The notes below the pieces were generated by a model. That model made no database searches and was not told where the DNA came from. It saw only the letters and a list, made by a program, of their open reading frames with translations. From assembly GCA_027484825.1 (NCBI GenBank), contig JAIXSE010000019.1, forward strand, positions 1 through 64,000: a stretch of DNA of 64,000 bases. The letters run 5' to 3'. Below are positions 1 through 11,633 of the stretch, in pieces. This DNA is from Rubrivivax sp. (GTDB taxonomy: Bacteria > Pseudomonadota > Gammaproteobacteria > Burkholderiales > Burkholderiaceae_C). The position numbers and the translations under genes are program-made. Within the stretch, counting starts at the first letter, position 1. Every line of letters starts with the position of its first letter.

Positions 1-1067
1 CGAGGTCGCCGTCGAGCACCTTCTGTGTGGCCGACACCTCGTAGCCGGTGCGCAGGTCCTTGATGCGGCTCTGGTCGAGCACGTAGCTGCGGATCTGGTG
101 ACCCCAGCCCACATCGGTCTTGCTGTCTTCCAGCTTCTGCTGCTCGGCCATGCGCTTCTTCATTTCATGGTCGTACAGGCGCGAGCGCAGGCGGCGCCAG
201 GCGACGTCGCGGTTGCTGTGCTGGCTGCGGCTGTCCTGGCACTGCACCACGATGCCGGTGGGCAGGTGGGTCAGGCGGACGGCGGAGTCGGTCTTGTTGA
301 TGTGCTGGCCACCGGCGCCGCTGGCGCGGTAGGTGTCCACTCGCACGTCGGCCGGGTTGATGTCGATCTCGATCGAGTCATCGATTTCCGGATAGACGAA
401 CAGCGAGGCGAAGCTGGTGTGACGGCCGCCGGAGGAGTCGAAGGGGCTCTTGCGCACCAGGCGGTGCACGCCGGACTCGGTGCGCAGCAGGCCGAAGGCG
501 TATTCGCCTTCCACCTTGATGGTGGCGCTCTTGATGCCGGCGACTTCGTCGGGCGTCTCTTCTTCCACTTCCGCCTTGAAGCCCTTGCGCTCGCAATACT
601 TCAGGTACTGGCGCAGCAGCATGCCGGCCCAGTCGCAGGCCTCGGTGCCGCCGGCGCCGGCCTGGATGTCGATGAAGCAGTTGCTGGGGTCGGCCGGGTT
701 GTTGAACATGCGGCGGAACTCCAGTTCCTCCACGCTTTCGGCCAGACGGGCAGCGTCGGCCTGGATGGTTTCCAGACCGGTGATGTCGTTCTCTTCCTTG
801 GACATCTCGAAGAGTTCGAGGTTGTCCGCGAGATTGCTGGTGAGATGGTTGATGGTCTCGACCACCTGCTCCAGGGTGCGCTTTTCCTTGCCCAGTTCCT
901 GGGCGCGCTTGGGCTCGTTCCAGACGTTGGGGTTCTCCAACGCGGCATTGACTTCGTTCAACCGCAGCGCTTTGCGGTCGTAGTCAAAGATACCCCCTTA
1001 GCGCGTCGGTACGCGCTTGCAGATCGGTCAGGGTGTTGCCGATCGCATTGATGTGTTCGATGTCCAT
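1..1067 (-). CDS. prfB: Peptide chain release factor 2 (RF2), 3' end cut by window
   Basis: Class I release factor that reads UAA and UGA and triggers peptidyl-tRNA hydrolysis on the ribosome. Visible are the SPF anticodon-mimic tripeptide (in KSPFDSSGG) and the GGQ catalytic motif (in [12 protein letters not shown]). The start at 1067 gives [13 protein letters not shown], followed after 27 codons by an in-frame UGA, so the protein is made only after a +1 frameshift (separate entry). This is the normal RF2 arrangement, not a broken gene. About 355 of the usual roughly 367 residues are present; only the last dozen lie beyond base 1. In this order lysS often follows downstream, but that part is outside the window. 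Confidence 0.97.
984..998 (-). promoter_or_regulatory. prfB: Programmed +1 frameshift site of prfB
   Basis: On the minus strand the bases read AGGGGGTATCTTTGAC: an internal Shine-Dalgarno-like AGGGGG (998-993), the slippery CUU codon (989-987) and the in-frame UGA (986-984). This matches the classical bacterial RF2 autoregulatory frameshift signal: when RF2 is scarce the UGA is read slowly, the ribosome slips +1 and full-length RF2 is made. Confidence 0.96.
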
Positions 1068-1268
1068 GATGTCTGGATGCGTGGGGACGGGCCCCGAAAT
1101 AGCAGGCCCGCTGCCTGCGGACCGGCCTCCCGCCGGGGTCACAGGCCAGATTGGCCGGACGCCAGCGAAGAGGGCGGACCGCCCGGGGAGGCAGGAACGC
1201 CTCCCGGACAGCGGGTGAAGAAGGGTATTTTCTCATGCTGCCAGGTCCGGGCTCCCTAAGATGTGGGG

Positions 1269-1817
1269 ATGGACCCGACAAGCCCTGTCCCCCAACGCGG
1301 CGACCGCTCTGAGCAGCGGTCAGGCGGTCGGCTTGGCGGCCAGGAGGGCAGCCGGGATGGCGGCTTGCATAGCGGCTTGCAAGATGGGCTGCAGAGCGGC
1401 CAGGAAGGTGCGCCGGGGCGTGGACCCGAGAGCAACTGGGTGCGCAGCGGGGAGACTGGCGGCGAGAGGGGCGGCGAGAGGGGCGGGGAGAGTGGCTGGG
1501 AGAGCAGCGGGAGCTGGCCCCGATCTGGCCGCGCCGCCGACCTGGGCGCTGTGCGCCCGCGCCGGGCCGCCACCCGTGTCGTGGTGCTGTTGACGCTGTC
1601 GCTGCTGCTCCTGTGGGGCGCGGTCACCTTCGGTGTCGCCTGGTATGCGCGGGACCTCAGCTTCGATTTCTTCGGCTGGCCGTTCAGCTTCTGGGTCGGC
1701 GCCCAGGGCGCGCTGCTGGTGTATTGCCTGATCGTCTGGACCTATGCCCGGGTGATGAACCGGCATGAGGCGGCGGTGGCCAACGCCCCGCCCGAGCCGA
1801 CACCGTCTGAGTTCTAA
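1269..1817 (+). CDS. DUF4212 family membrane protein (symporter small-subunit type)
   Basis: The last 80 or so residues match the DUF4212 family: two membrane segments, with the conserved stretches FFGWPFSFWVGAQGALL and VYCLIVWTYARVMNR between and after them. Known members are about 80-100 residues and are encoded directly upstream of an ActP-like sodium:solute symporter, whose small subunit they are thought to be. Here about 95 residues of Gly/Ser/Arg/Glu-rich low-complexity sequence (repeated GGERGGERGGES) precede the domain, and no symporter gene follows; the next gene is on the other strand. A GTG lies two codons upstream at 1263, and the true start may be much further downstream, just before RRAATRVVV, in which case the low-complexity part is not translated. 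Confidence 0.75.
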   Translation: MDPTSPVPQRGDRSEQRSGGRLGGQEGSRDGGLHSGLQDGLQSGQEGAPGRGPESNWVRSGETGGERGGERGGESGWESSGSWPRSGRAADLGAVRPRRAATRVVVLLTLSLLLLWGAVTFGVAWYARDLSFDFFGWPFSFWVGAQGALLVYCLIVWTYARVMNRHEAAVANAPPEPTPSEF

Positions 1818-1828
1818 GGCTCCCGGCT

Positions 1829-1863
1829 CAGGCGCCCGGATCAGGCGCCCGGATCAGGCGCCC
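1829..1863. repeat. 13-bp direct repeat, about 2.7 copies
   Basis: Unit CAGGCGCCCGGAT repeated at 1829, 1842 and (partly) 1855, just after the DUF4212 gene. The surrounding bases to about 1985 are degenerate variants of the same GC-rich words. No function is evident. Confidence 0.8.
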
Positions 1864-1982
1864 AACCCTGGCACCCGGGCAGCCAGCCGGGTCAGCCAGG
1901 CGAATCAGCCACGAGGATCAGCCTCCCGGCTCAAGTACCCGGGTCAGTCACGCGGCTGAGGCGCCCCGATCCGCCCTCGCGC

Positions 1983-2876
1983 TCAGGACGTTGCGCCGTG
2001 CTTGGCCGCCGCCAGCTGTGCCTGCAGATCCGCCACCTGGCTGCGCAACTGGGCGTTTTCGTCCTGCAAGGCGCTGACCTGTGCCCGCAGCAGGGCGATG
2101 CGCGGGTCCGATTCCGGCTCGCCGTCTTCGGTCGTGGCCACGCCCAGCACTTCCACCGCCACGTCGGCCACCGCATCCCCGGTGGACTTCTTGCCACTCT
2201 TGGCCTCGCGCACCCGTTTGGCGGCCTGACGCAGTTCCTTCTTGCCGCCTGCCGCCGCTGCGGCTTGCTCTTCCGCCGACAGCTCCGCAATCACCGCGGC
2301 CGCGCTGATCGACACCTCACCGGCCTTCACCGCCGCCACCAGCTCCGGCGCGGCGGCCTTCTGGATCTTCTCGATCTGGCTCACCGCGGCCGCACTGATG
2401 CGCGCGGCTTTGGCAATGGCTTCACGGCTCTTGAGCGGCGGTGCGGCGGGCACGGCCGCATCGACCGGGGCGAGGGGGGCACCTTCACCCTCCCAGGGCG
2501 CCTCGGCAGCGGCCACGAGTGCCTCGGCCGGCTTGTCCAGCACCGCCAGTCGGCGGGCTTCCAGAATTTCCTTCTTGCGCAGCGCCAGCACGCCGCGCTG
2601 GAAGTCCGACACGCTGCGGCGGCCCAGGTGCTGGTCGATCATCCACAGGTGCACGTCTTCCATCGACTTGAACCGGGTGTTCTGCACCGTCTGGAACGGC
2701 AACCCGTGTTTGCTGCAGATGCTGTAGCGGTTGTGACCGTCCACCAGGATGTCGCCCCACAGCACCAGGGCGTCGCGGCAGCCCTCGGCCAGGATGCTGC
2801 GTTCCAGGGCGGCGTATTCGTCCTCAGTCAAGGGGTCGATGTAGATGCGGAGCTCTTCGAGGACAGTGATGTTCAT
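1983..2876 (-). CDS. ParB/Srx N-terminal domain protein
   Basis: 297 residues from ATG 2876 (MNITVLEELRIYIDPL). Residues about 1-95 look like a ParB-type N-terminal domain: the region around DALVLWGDILVDGHNRYSI contains the DGHNR box typical of ParB/Spo0J-like nuclease or CTPase folds. A central segment (ISAAAVSQIEKIQKA) may be a helix-turn-helix; the C-terminus (ALQDENAQLRSQVADLQAQL) is a clear coiled coil. There is no ParA partner next to it and no plasmid replication gene nearby, so a chromosome- or plasmid-partition role cannot be assigned; it may be a DNA-binding regulator. An upstream in-frame extension to 3032 exists but lacks family similarity. Confidence 0.75.
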   Translation of the reverse strand: MNITVLEELRIYIDPLTEDEYAALERSILAEGCRDALVLWGDILVDGHNRYSICSKHGLPFQTVQNTRFKSMEDVHLWMIDQHLGRRSVSDFQRGVLALRKKEILEARRLAVLDKPAEALVAAAEAPWEGEGAPLAPVDAAVPAAPPLKSREAIAKAARISAAAVSQIEKIQKAAAPELVAAVKAGEVSISAAAVIAELSAEEQAAAAAGGKKELRQAAKRVREAKSGKKSTGDAVADVAVEVLGVATTEDGEPESDPRIALLRAQVSALQDENAQLRSQVADLQAQLAAAKHGATS

Positions 2877-3134
2877 GGCGGCAAGCGGGAACCAGACAGA
2901 AAAAAAGGCAGGGGAAGCGGCAGCAGACAAGTGCGGCCCGCAAGGTCGGGCGCCCGGCGCGCGCTGCGCCCAGACCCCAACCCCCTGCTGCGTGTGCGAC
3001 AGCCGCGCAAGCCGCTGCCGCAAGACAATCAAGGGGCGGCATTCTGCCCAATTTGCAGCCGGACCTGCGTCAGGAGGTCACGGCGGCTGCGCATCTGCAA
3101 CGTTGTGAGAACCTTGGTGGGACAGGAGAGCGGC

Positions 3135-3605
3135 ATGTCGGTGGAGAAAGAGTCAGGCTGGGATTTTCCGCATCCGCATGTGCTGGGCGTCTCGCCGCAG
3201 GCCGCCGATATCGACGGCCTGGACCACACCAACAACGCCGTCTATGTGCAGTGGTGCGAGCGGGTGGCCTGGTCCCATTCGGAGCATCTGGGCCTGTCGC
3301 TGCAGGACTATCGCCAGCTGGACCGCGCCATGGCCATCCGGCAGGGGGTCTACGACTATCTGCTGCCGTCCTTCGAAGGCGAGGCCCTGTGGCTGGGCAC
3401 CTGGCTGACCGCCGGCGACGGCAAGCTGGCGATGGAGCGCCGTTTCCAGCTGCGCCGGGCCAGCGACGGTCAGACGCTGATGCGCGGGCGCTGGGACCTG
3501 GTGTGCATCGAGATCAGCACCGGGCGGCCCCGTCGCATGCCACCGGCCTTTGTGCAGGTCTATCAGGCGGCGGTGGTGGGTGCGCCCGAGACCGGGGCCT
3601 CATGA
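3135..3605 (+). CDS. Acyl-CoA thioesterase, hot-dog fold (4HBT family)
   Basis: 156 residues. The active-site region DIDGLDHTNNAVYVQWCER is typical of 4-hydroxybenzoyl-CoA thioesterase/YbgC-like enzymes, with the catalytic Asp position occupied in DHTNNAVY. It hydrolyses acyl-CoA thioesters, substrate unknown. ATG 3135 is preceded by a good ribosome site (CAGGAGAG at 3123-3130). Its 3' end overlaps the convergent S8 protease gene by 6 bases. Confidence 0.85.
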   Translation: MSVEKESGWDFPHPHVLGVSPQAADIDGLDHTNNAVYVQWCERVAWSHSEHLGLSLQDYRQLDRAMAIRQGVYDYLLPSFEGEALWLGTWLTAGDGKLAMERRFQLRRASDGQTLMRGRWDLVCIEISTGRPRRMPPAFVQVYQAAVVGAPETGAS

Positions 3606-5342
3606 ACAATGCAAGCCCGGCACACCCAGGTGGCGTGCGGCGTGGCAGGCGTTGATCGATCCGGTGGAGGCGCTCATCGAGTCACGCAGGGCGCGGCGCA
3701 GGCGGGCCGCATCGGCTGAAGGCATCAGCGATCGCAGCAAGGCAACGACGCCGGCCACCTGCGCGCAGGCCATCGAGCTGCCGGATTCCATGTCGTAGTC
3801 TCCGCCCGGGATGGTGGTGAGCACGCCGCGGCCGGGTGCCGCGAGCATCAGGTCGACGGACGCGGCCTCCGCAGAACTGCCGGGTGCGTCGGAGGCAGGT
3901 GACGCCGTAGCCACCGACGCTGCCCCCACCGACGCCGGGGCTGATGCTCCCCGTGGCACGTCCTCGGCACTCGCCACCACCAGCGTGCCCGGCACGTTCG
4001 ACGGGAATCCGATCCCCAGGCGCTGCGGCGGTGATGCGGCCACGACCACGGCGCCGCGCGACTGGGCATAGGTCACCAGACGGGTGAGCAGCGGGTCGCT
4101 GGGGCCGCCCAGGCTCAGGTTGATGACATCGGCACCGTCGGCAATGGCGGCCCCGAGGGCCTGGGCCAGGGTGAAGGAGTTGCATCGGGCCGCGCCCGCG
4201 ACAGGGGCGGCAGCCATGTTGGCGCTTGCCGCAGCATTGCTTGGGACACTGGCCCCTCTGGCGGCGCTCATGCCGACACCCTGGCCGGCACCCTGGCCGA
4301 CAGCCGGGCCCGTGTCAGCACGGCGCGCTGTGTCACTCCAGCACGCGCGATAGCTGAGCACCTGCACGCCGGGCGCTGTGCCGACGATGCCGATCCGGTT
4401 GTTGGCCCGCGCGGCGATCAGCCCCATCACTTCGGTGCCGTGGCGTTCCGGGAAGGTGTCCACATAGGCACCGTTCCCGCTCACATAGTCCCGTTGCCGC
4501 GGCACCTGGCCTTGAAGGTCGGGATGGCGCGCATCCACGCCGGTATCGATCACGGCGAGCTTCACCCGCGCGCCCACCGACACCTGCTGCAGCGGTGGGA
4601 CGGCCATCTGCTGGAAGCCTCGTTGCAGCGGGAAGTAGGGGTCGTTGTAGGGAGGAGGGGCCGCAGGAGAGGGGGCGAGGGGGGGTGAAGGGCTTGGCGG
4701 CGCATTGCCACCCTGGCCCTCCACTCGCGCGGAGGCCCCGGACGCCGCCGCGGTGCCTGCGCCATTGGGCATGGCGGCTGTGGTCGCCAGCGTCTCGAAT
4801 TCATGCAGCGGCTGCACCAGCGCCACGCGTCCATCCTGTTGCAAGCGCTGGATGACCTGGGCCAGGTCGTCCCCCGGCGCGATGGTGAAGAGCATGCAGC
4901 GCAGGTTCAGCGGCGCGATGGTCCAGGCGGCGCGCTCGGTCAGGCCGTATTCACTCGCCAGCGATTCGGCAGTCGCGGCAGCGCGGGCGCTGCCGGCATA
5001 CCCCGCCATGCGGCGGTAGTCGCCGCGCGGAGAGCCGCCGGCGCCGGAGAGTGGCTCGCCGGCATCGTTCACCGCCAGGATGAGCTGGGCGGGGACGGTC
5101 TCGGGCACTGGTGGGCGATCGACCGGCGCCTGCCGCACAGCGCCAACCTCCGCCGGTGGCGGCTCCTCAACGGCCAGTGCCGATGACGGAACCCAGCCCA
5201 CCGCGGCGGACACCAGGGCCGCCGCCACTGTGAGTTCACGAGCGCGAGTCCACGCCGCCAGGACAGGCTCCAACCCTGTCACCAGACCTGGCACCCTGCA
5301 CGGCATCGGGCACGCCCCGGCACTGCGAGCCTTGCGCCGCAT
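3600..5342 (-). CDS. S8 family (subtilisin-like) serine peptidase
   Basis: About 580 residues. An N-terminal hydrophobic stretch (about 38-58) is a likely signal or anchor. The catalytic triad of family S8 is complete: Asp267 in LAVIDTGVD, His302 in ERHGTEVMG and Ser524 in SGSSMACAQVAG (numbering from the alternative GTG at 5345). A Pro/Ala-rich linker (about 195-235) separates a propeptide-like N-terminal region from the catalytic domain; a second low-complexity Ala/Ser insert lies between His and Ser. Its ATG overlaps the stop codon of the anti-sigma gene by one base (TGATG), so it is translationally coupled third gene of the sigma operon. It may be an exported protease under control of that sigma factor. 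Confidence 0.9.
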   Translation of the reverse strand: MRRKARSAGACPMPCRVPGLVTGLEPVLAAWTRARELTVAAALVSAAVGWVPSSALAVEEPPPAEVGAVRQAPVDRPPVPETVPAQLILAVNDAGEPLSGAGGSPRGDYRRMAGYAGSARAAATAESLASEYGLTERAAWTIAPLNLRCMLFTIAPGDDLAQVIQRLQQDGRVALVQPLHEFETLATTAAMPNGAGTAAASGASARVEGQGGNAPPSPSPPLAPSPAAPPPYNDPYFPLQRGFQQMAVPPLQQVSVGARVKLAVIDTGVDARHPDLQGQVPRQRDYVSGNGAYVDTFPERHGTEVMGLIAARANNRIGIVGTAPGVQVLSYRACWSDTARRADTGPAVGQGAGQGVGMSAARGASVPSNAAASANMAAAPVAGAARCNSFTLAQALGAAIADGADVINLSLGGPSDPLLTRLVTYAQSRGAVVVAASPPQRLGIGFPSNVPGTLVVASAEDVPRGASAPASVGAASVATASPASDAPGSSAEAASVDLMLAAPGRGVLTTIPGGDYDMESGSSMACAQVAGVVALLRSLMPSADAARLRRALRDSMSASTGSINACHAARHLGVPGLHCS

Positions 5343-6163
5343 CACGGCGCGGTCGCCGAGGCAGCAACACCGGCACCCACCGGCACCACCAACATGACCC
5401 CAGGCTCCGTTCGCAGATGCCGGGCCAGCGCGTCGGCGGTGGACGCCGGCGTCGCCTCCGGATTCAGCGGTGCCAGCAACAGGCTGCTCGCATGCTCGTC
5501 CGCCCCCACGATCCGCAGCCCGTGCTGATTCAGCAGCTGCCGCAAGCCGTCCATGTCCATCCGGCCATCCGGCACCAGCCGAAGGATGGCGGCAGGCGGC
5601 AGCGTGTTGGGTTGGCTCAGCGTGACGAATTCCTGCGGCGCCTGCGGCTGCCGAAGCCCCAGCACGCAGATGGTCACGGCCTGGGCCGCCACGGCCATCA
5701 CCAGCCAGCGCTGGGTCCAGGAGCGCCTTGGCGGGGCGCCACTGCCTGCCCCTGCGGCCCCTGCGGTTCCCGCCGTGCCGGTGCCTCCGGCTGAGCCGTT
5801 CGCCGCTGACGCCCGCGGCTCATCATTCGACGCCACGCCCCTCGCCCCGGCGGCATGGGCCTGCGCTTCGTCCTCCCGCGCCCACAGCTGGGCCAGGCCC
5901 GCCGCGGCGACGTCGTCGTCCGACGCGGTCGGGGACGGTGCCTGCATCCCGCGATGGATCTGCGTCTGCAACGCCAGCTCATCCCGGCAGTGGGCGCAGA
6001 CGCCGACGTGCTGCTCCACCTGCGCGCGCTCCTGCGCCGTGGCGGTGCCGGCCACCACCCAGGGAATGGCGTCCCACACGGGACGGTGCTCGTTCAGTGC
6101 AAAGGCCTGCGTGTCGCCGCTGCCCGGATGGGGGGCGCCCGTGCGTGAATCGTTGGTGGTCAT
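5342..6163 (-). CDS. Zinc-finger (zf-HC2) anti-sigma factor
   Basis: 273 residues. The N-terminal part contains the ZAS-type zinc motif HVGVCAHCRDEL (His-x3-Cys-x2-Cys), preceded by an upstream His, which in this family binds the sigma factor. A single membrane segment follows (WLVMAVAAQAVTICVLGL), then a periplasmic domain of about 90 residues. It overlaps the sigma gene by four bases (6160-6163, ATGA), so the pair is coupled. Expected role: hold the upstream-encoded sigma factor inactive at the inner membrane until an envelope signal arrives. Confidence 0.92.
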   Translation of the reverse strand: MTTNDSRTGAPHPGSGDTQAFALNEHRPVWDAIPWVVAGTATAQERAQVEQHVGVCAHCRDELALQTQIHRGMQAPSPTASDDDVAAAGLAQLWAREDEAQAHAAGARGVASNDEPRASAANGSAGGTGTAGTAGAAGAGSGAPPRRSWTQRWLVMAVAAQAVTICVLGLRQPQAPQEFVTLSQPNTLPPAAILRLVPDGRMDMDGLRQLLNQHGLRIVGADEHASSLLLAPLNPEATPASTADALARHLRTEPGVMLVVPVGAGVAASATAP

Positions 6164-6816
6164 GGCCCGTGTCCTTCCATGCCGCTCATCGGGCGGCTGT
6201 CACCGCCCAGCTCGGGCAGTACGTTGCGCAGCCGGACCCGCGCATGGAACATGCGTGCCTTCACGGTGCCCGTGGCGCAATTCATGATGCGGGCGATGTC
6301 CTCGCAGGACTCACCCATGTAATACGCCAGCTCCATCGTCACCCGCTGCTCCATCGGCAGCGTGGACAGGCCGCGTGCCACCCAGTTGCGCAGCTCGCGG
6401 TCTTCGCTGTCGTTGACCGAGGGCTCTGCCCGGGTCAGCTCCTGCTCATGCACGGCCGAGGCGTTGATCTCTTCGGCAGCGGTGCCGTCCCGCAGCGCCT
6501 TGAGCATGCAGCGGTAGGCAATGCCATGCATCCAGGTGGTGACGCGGGACTCGCCCCGGAAATTCCCGGCGGTGCGCCACACCACCCACAGCGCTTCATT
6601 CACCACTTCATCGGCGAGATCAGGCCGACTGCAGCAACGCAGCACGAAGCGGGACAGGCGGGGACGGCAGTGGCGGTAGAGATGCTCGAAGCTTGAGCGG
6701 TCCCCCGAAGCCGCGGCCTGCAACCAGCTGCGAAGGCGCGGTTCAAGGGCCGCGTCCGTGTCTTGGGCAGCGCGATTGAGCATGGGGCGATATTTCTGCG
6801 GAGAAGTGTCGCTCAT
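6160..6816 (-). CDS. ECF-type RNA polymerase sigma factor
   Basis: About 218 residues from ATG 6816 (MSDTSPQKYR). Region 2 is recognisable (FEHLYRHCRPRLSRFVLR, then LADEVVNEALWVVWRTAGNF and the -10 recognition part TTWMHGIAYR); region 4 ends in a helix-turn-helix (ESCEDIARIMNCATGTVKARMFHAR). First gene of a three-gene operon with its anti-sigma factor and an S8 protease. Only 20 bases separate its start from the divergent TIGR02001 gene, so its promoter must overlap that coding region or be very compact. Confidence 0.94.
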   Translation of the reverse strand: MSDTSPQKYRPMLNRAAQDTDAALEPRLRSWLQAAASGDRSSFEHLYRHCRPRLSRFVLRCCSRPDLADEVVNEALWVVWRTAGNFRGESRVTTWMHGIAYRCMLKALRDGTAAEEINASAVHEQELTRAEPSVNDSEDRELRNWVARGLSTLPMEQRVTMELAYYMGESCEDIARIMNCATGTVKARMFHARVRLRNVLPELGGDSRPMSGMEGHGP

Positions 6817-6836
6817 GGGTGCCACAATCCGCGCCG

Positions 6837-7637
6837 ATGGTTGCCGGCCGCCTCAAAATTTTTCGCAAGTCGACGCATGACGCTGATGGATCGCCCACGC
6901 AGCCCCGTGGTCGCATCGGGAAAACCCTGATCGCTGGCGGACTCGCGGCGGCACTCGGCGGGGCGGCGCTGCTGAGCCCGGCCGCCCACGCGCAGACCTT
7001 CACCGGCACCGTGTCGTTGGTGTCGGAGCGCGTCGCGCGCGGCATCAGTCTGAGCAGCAGCCGTCCGTCCGCCATGCTGGACCTGGGTTACCGCAGCGAC
7101 CACAACTGGGCCCTGGGCCTTGGCCTGGGTACCGTGCACGGCCAGGGCGATGCCCGTGCCGAGGCCATCGTCTCCGCGACGCGCTGGTGGCAGTGGGATG
7201 ACCAGCGCACCATCACCCTCTCCGCGGCCCATTACGACTACGCCGGTGGCGGTGACGCCGGCCGGCTGCGGTATGGCGACGTCTCTCTGGGCGGGGTGTG
7301 GGACACCCGTGCCGGCCAGTGGGCGGCGTCGGTCTCCGTGTCCCCCGACCTGCCCGTCACCACCGGCAGCGGCTATCAGGGCCACAAGGGCGGCACCATC
7401 CTGGAATTGACCTGGCACCGACGCCTGGTGGGGGCGGTGGCGGGTGATGTCGGCTGGGGCATCGTGGACAACTGGTCCCCCAACAGCGGCTCCTACCGGT
7501 TTGCCAATGCCGGCCTCAGCTATACGGCGGGAGACTGGCGCTTCAGCCTGGTGCGGCTCTACAGCCAGGTGCCGCGCGGTGACGACACACAGGCCCGCCC
7601 GCGTTGGATTGCCGGCGTGGCCTGGACCTTCCGCTGA
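6837..7637 (+). CDS. TIGR02001 family outer-envelope protein
   Basis: 266 residues. A long N-terminus is followed by a signal peptide (TLIAGGLAAALGGAALL ending SPAAHAQ). The mature protein starts TFTGTVSLVSERVARGISLS, the hallmark of the TIGR02001/Gcw_chp family, whose members look like outer-membrane beta-barrels of unknown function; the remainder alternates in a beta-strand pattern and ends in an aromatic residue near the terminus (WTFR). ATG 6837 is the only good in-frame start before the signal peptide. It is divergent from the sigma gene and could be part of its regulon. Confidence 0.85.
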   Translation: MVAGRLKIFRKSTHDADGSPTQPRGRIGKTLIAGGLAAALGGAALLSPAAHAQTFTGTVSLVSERVARGISLSSSRPSAMLDLGYRSDHNWALGLGLGTVHGQGDARAEAIVSATRWWQWDDQRTITLSAAHYDYAGGGDAGRLRYGDVSLGGVWDTRAGQWAASVSVSPDLPVTTGSGYQGHKGGTILELTWHRRLVGAVAGDVGWGIVDNWSPNSGSYRFANAGLSYTAGDWRFSLVRLYSQVPRGDDTQARPRWIAGVAWTFR

Positions 7638-7642
7638 AGGGC

Positions 7643-10682
<3,040 letters not shown>

Positions 10683-10686
<4 letters not shown>

Positions 10687-11615
10687 GTTGGATTGGGAAT
10701 GTGAAGAAAGGGATCGAGGTCGTGGGACTGCAGGTCACCCGCCGGTCCGACCAGCAGAAAACCCACACCCGGCATGCCTAGCCGCATCGGAGCCTGCGCC
10801 CCGATCAGCATCGCCATGGTGGCCAGGGCGCCTGCGGCCAGACATACCGGGGCCACCACGCTGGCGGCCTGCCAATACCGCACCGGCTGGCCGGTGCGCG
10901 GGTTGAGGATGTGGCAGCAGCGCCGACCGTCCTCGGTGATGAAGAACCGCTCGTAGTCCCCACTCGTGGCCAGCGCGCCGTGCGTCAGCTCGATGTGGGC
11001 GCAGATGTTGTCGTCCTCGCGCGGATGCTGGATGGCAAAGCGCCAGGGGCTGCCGTCGGGCCGAGGCCCCAGCACGCACAGGTCACCGCCCAGGTTCACG
11101 AAGCCGTGATGCACCTGATGCTCGGCCAGCACCGCAGCCGCCCGGTCCGCGGCGTACTCCTTGCCGATGCCGCCGAAGTCGACCTCCATGCCGGCACGGG
11201 GCAGGTGCAGGGAGCGGCCGTCCCACACCGCGTGATGCCAGCCCACCCGGTCCAGCAGCGGCGCCAGTTCGGCCTCGGTCGGCTCGCGCCCGGTCTTGAA
11301 GTCCCAGGCGTGTCGCAGGCACCCGCTGGTGATGTCAAAGAGCCCGTCGCTCTGGGCATGCAACTCGGCGGCGAACTGCAGCAGCCGAGCGGTTTCTTCG
11401 TCCACCGCAACAGCCTGGCGACCGGCACTGGCATTGAGCACGGCGACCACACTGTCCGGCCGATAGCGCGAATACTTGCGCTCCACGCGGCGGACTTCGG
11501 CTTCAGCCGCCGCAGCAGCGCGGGCCGCAGCGGGCGCGGGAATGCCCTCCAGCACCAGTTGGCAGGGCGAAGCCATGGCGGTGAAGCTGTGTCGGTAAGA
11601 CGTGGAAGAAGGCAT
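10683..11615 (-). CDS. apbE: FAD:protein FMN transferase (ApbE)
   Basis: 310 residues. ApbE enzymes hydrolyse FAD and attach the FMN part covalently to a Ser or Thr of exported redox proteins. Family features seen: DFGGIGKEYAADRAAAVL, VNLGGDLCVLGPRPDGSPW, ATSGDYERFF and HILNPRTGQPVRY. No obvious signal peptide at the annotated start, so it may act in the cytoplasm or be exported another way. It lies 18 bases after the DUF3570 gene and overlaps dsbD, which places it inside the envelope redox cluster; the adjacent DUF3570 protein is a candidate substrate. Confidence 0.94.
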
Positions 11616-11633
11616 GGCGTCCCCCTGTACCGG

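Noticed and set aside
984-986. In-frame UGA in prfB as evidence of a pseudogene
   Set aside because: It is the regulated frameshift stop normal for RF2.
98-1051. Plus-strand open frame over prfB
   Set aside because: RF2 motifs (SPF, GGQ, frameshift site) on the minus strand are decisive.
1983-2876. ParB-domain gene as a sign of an integrated plasmid
   Set aside because: No ParA, replication or transfer genes nearby and composition like the neighbours.
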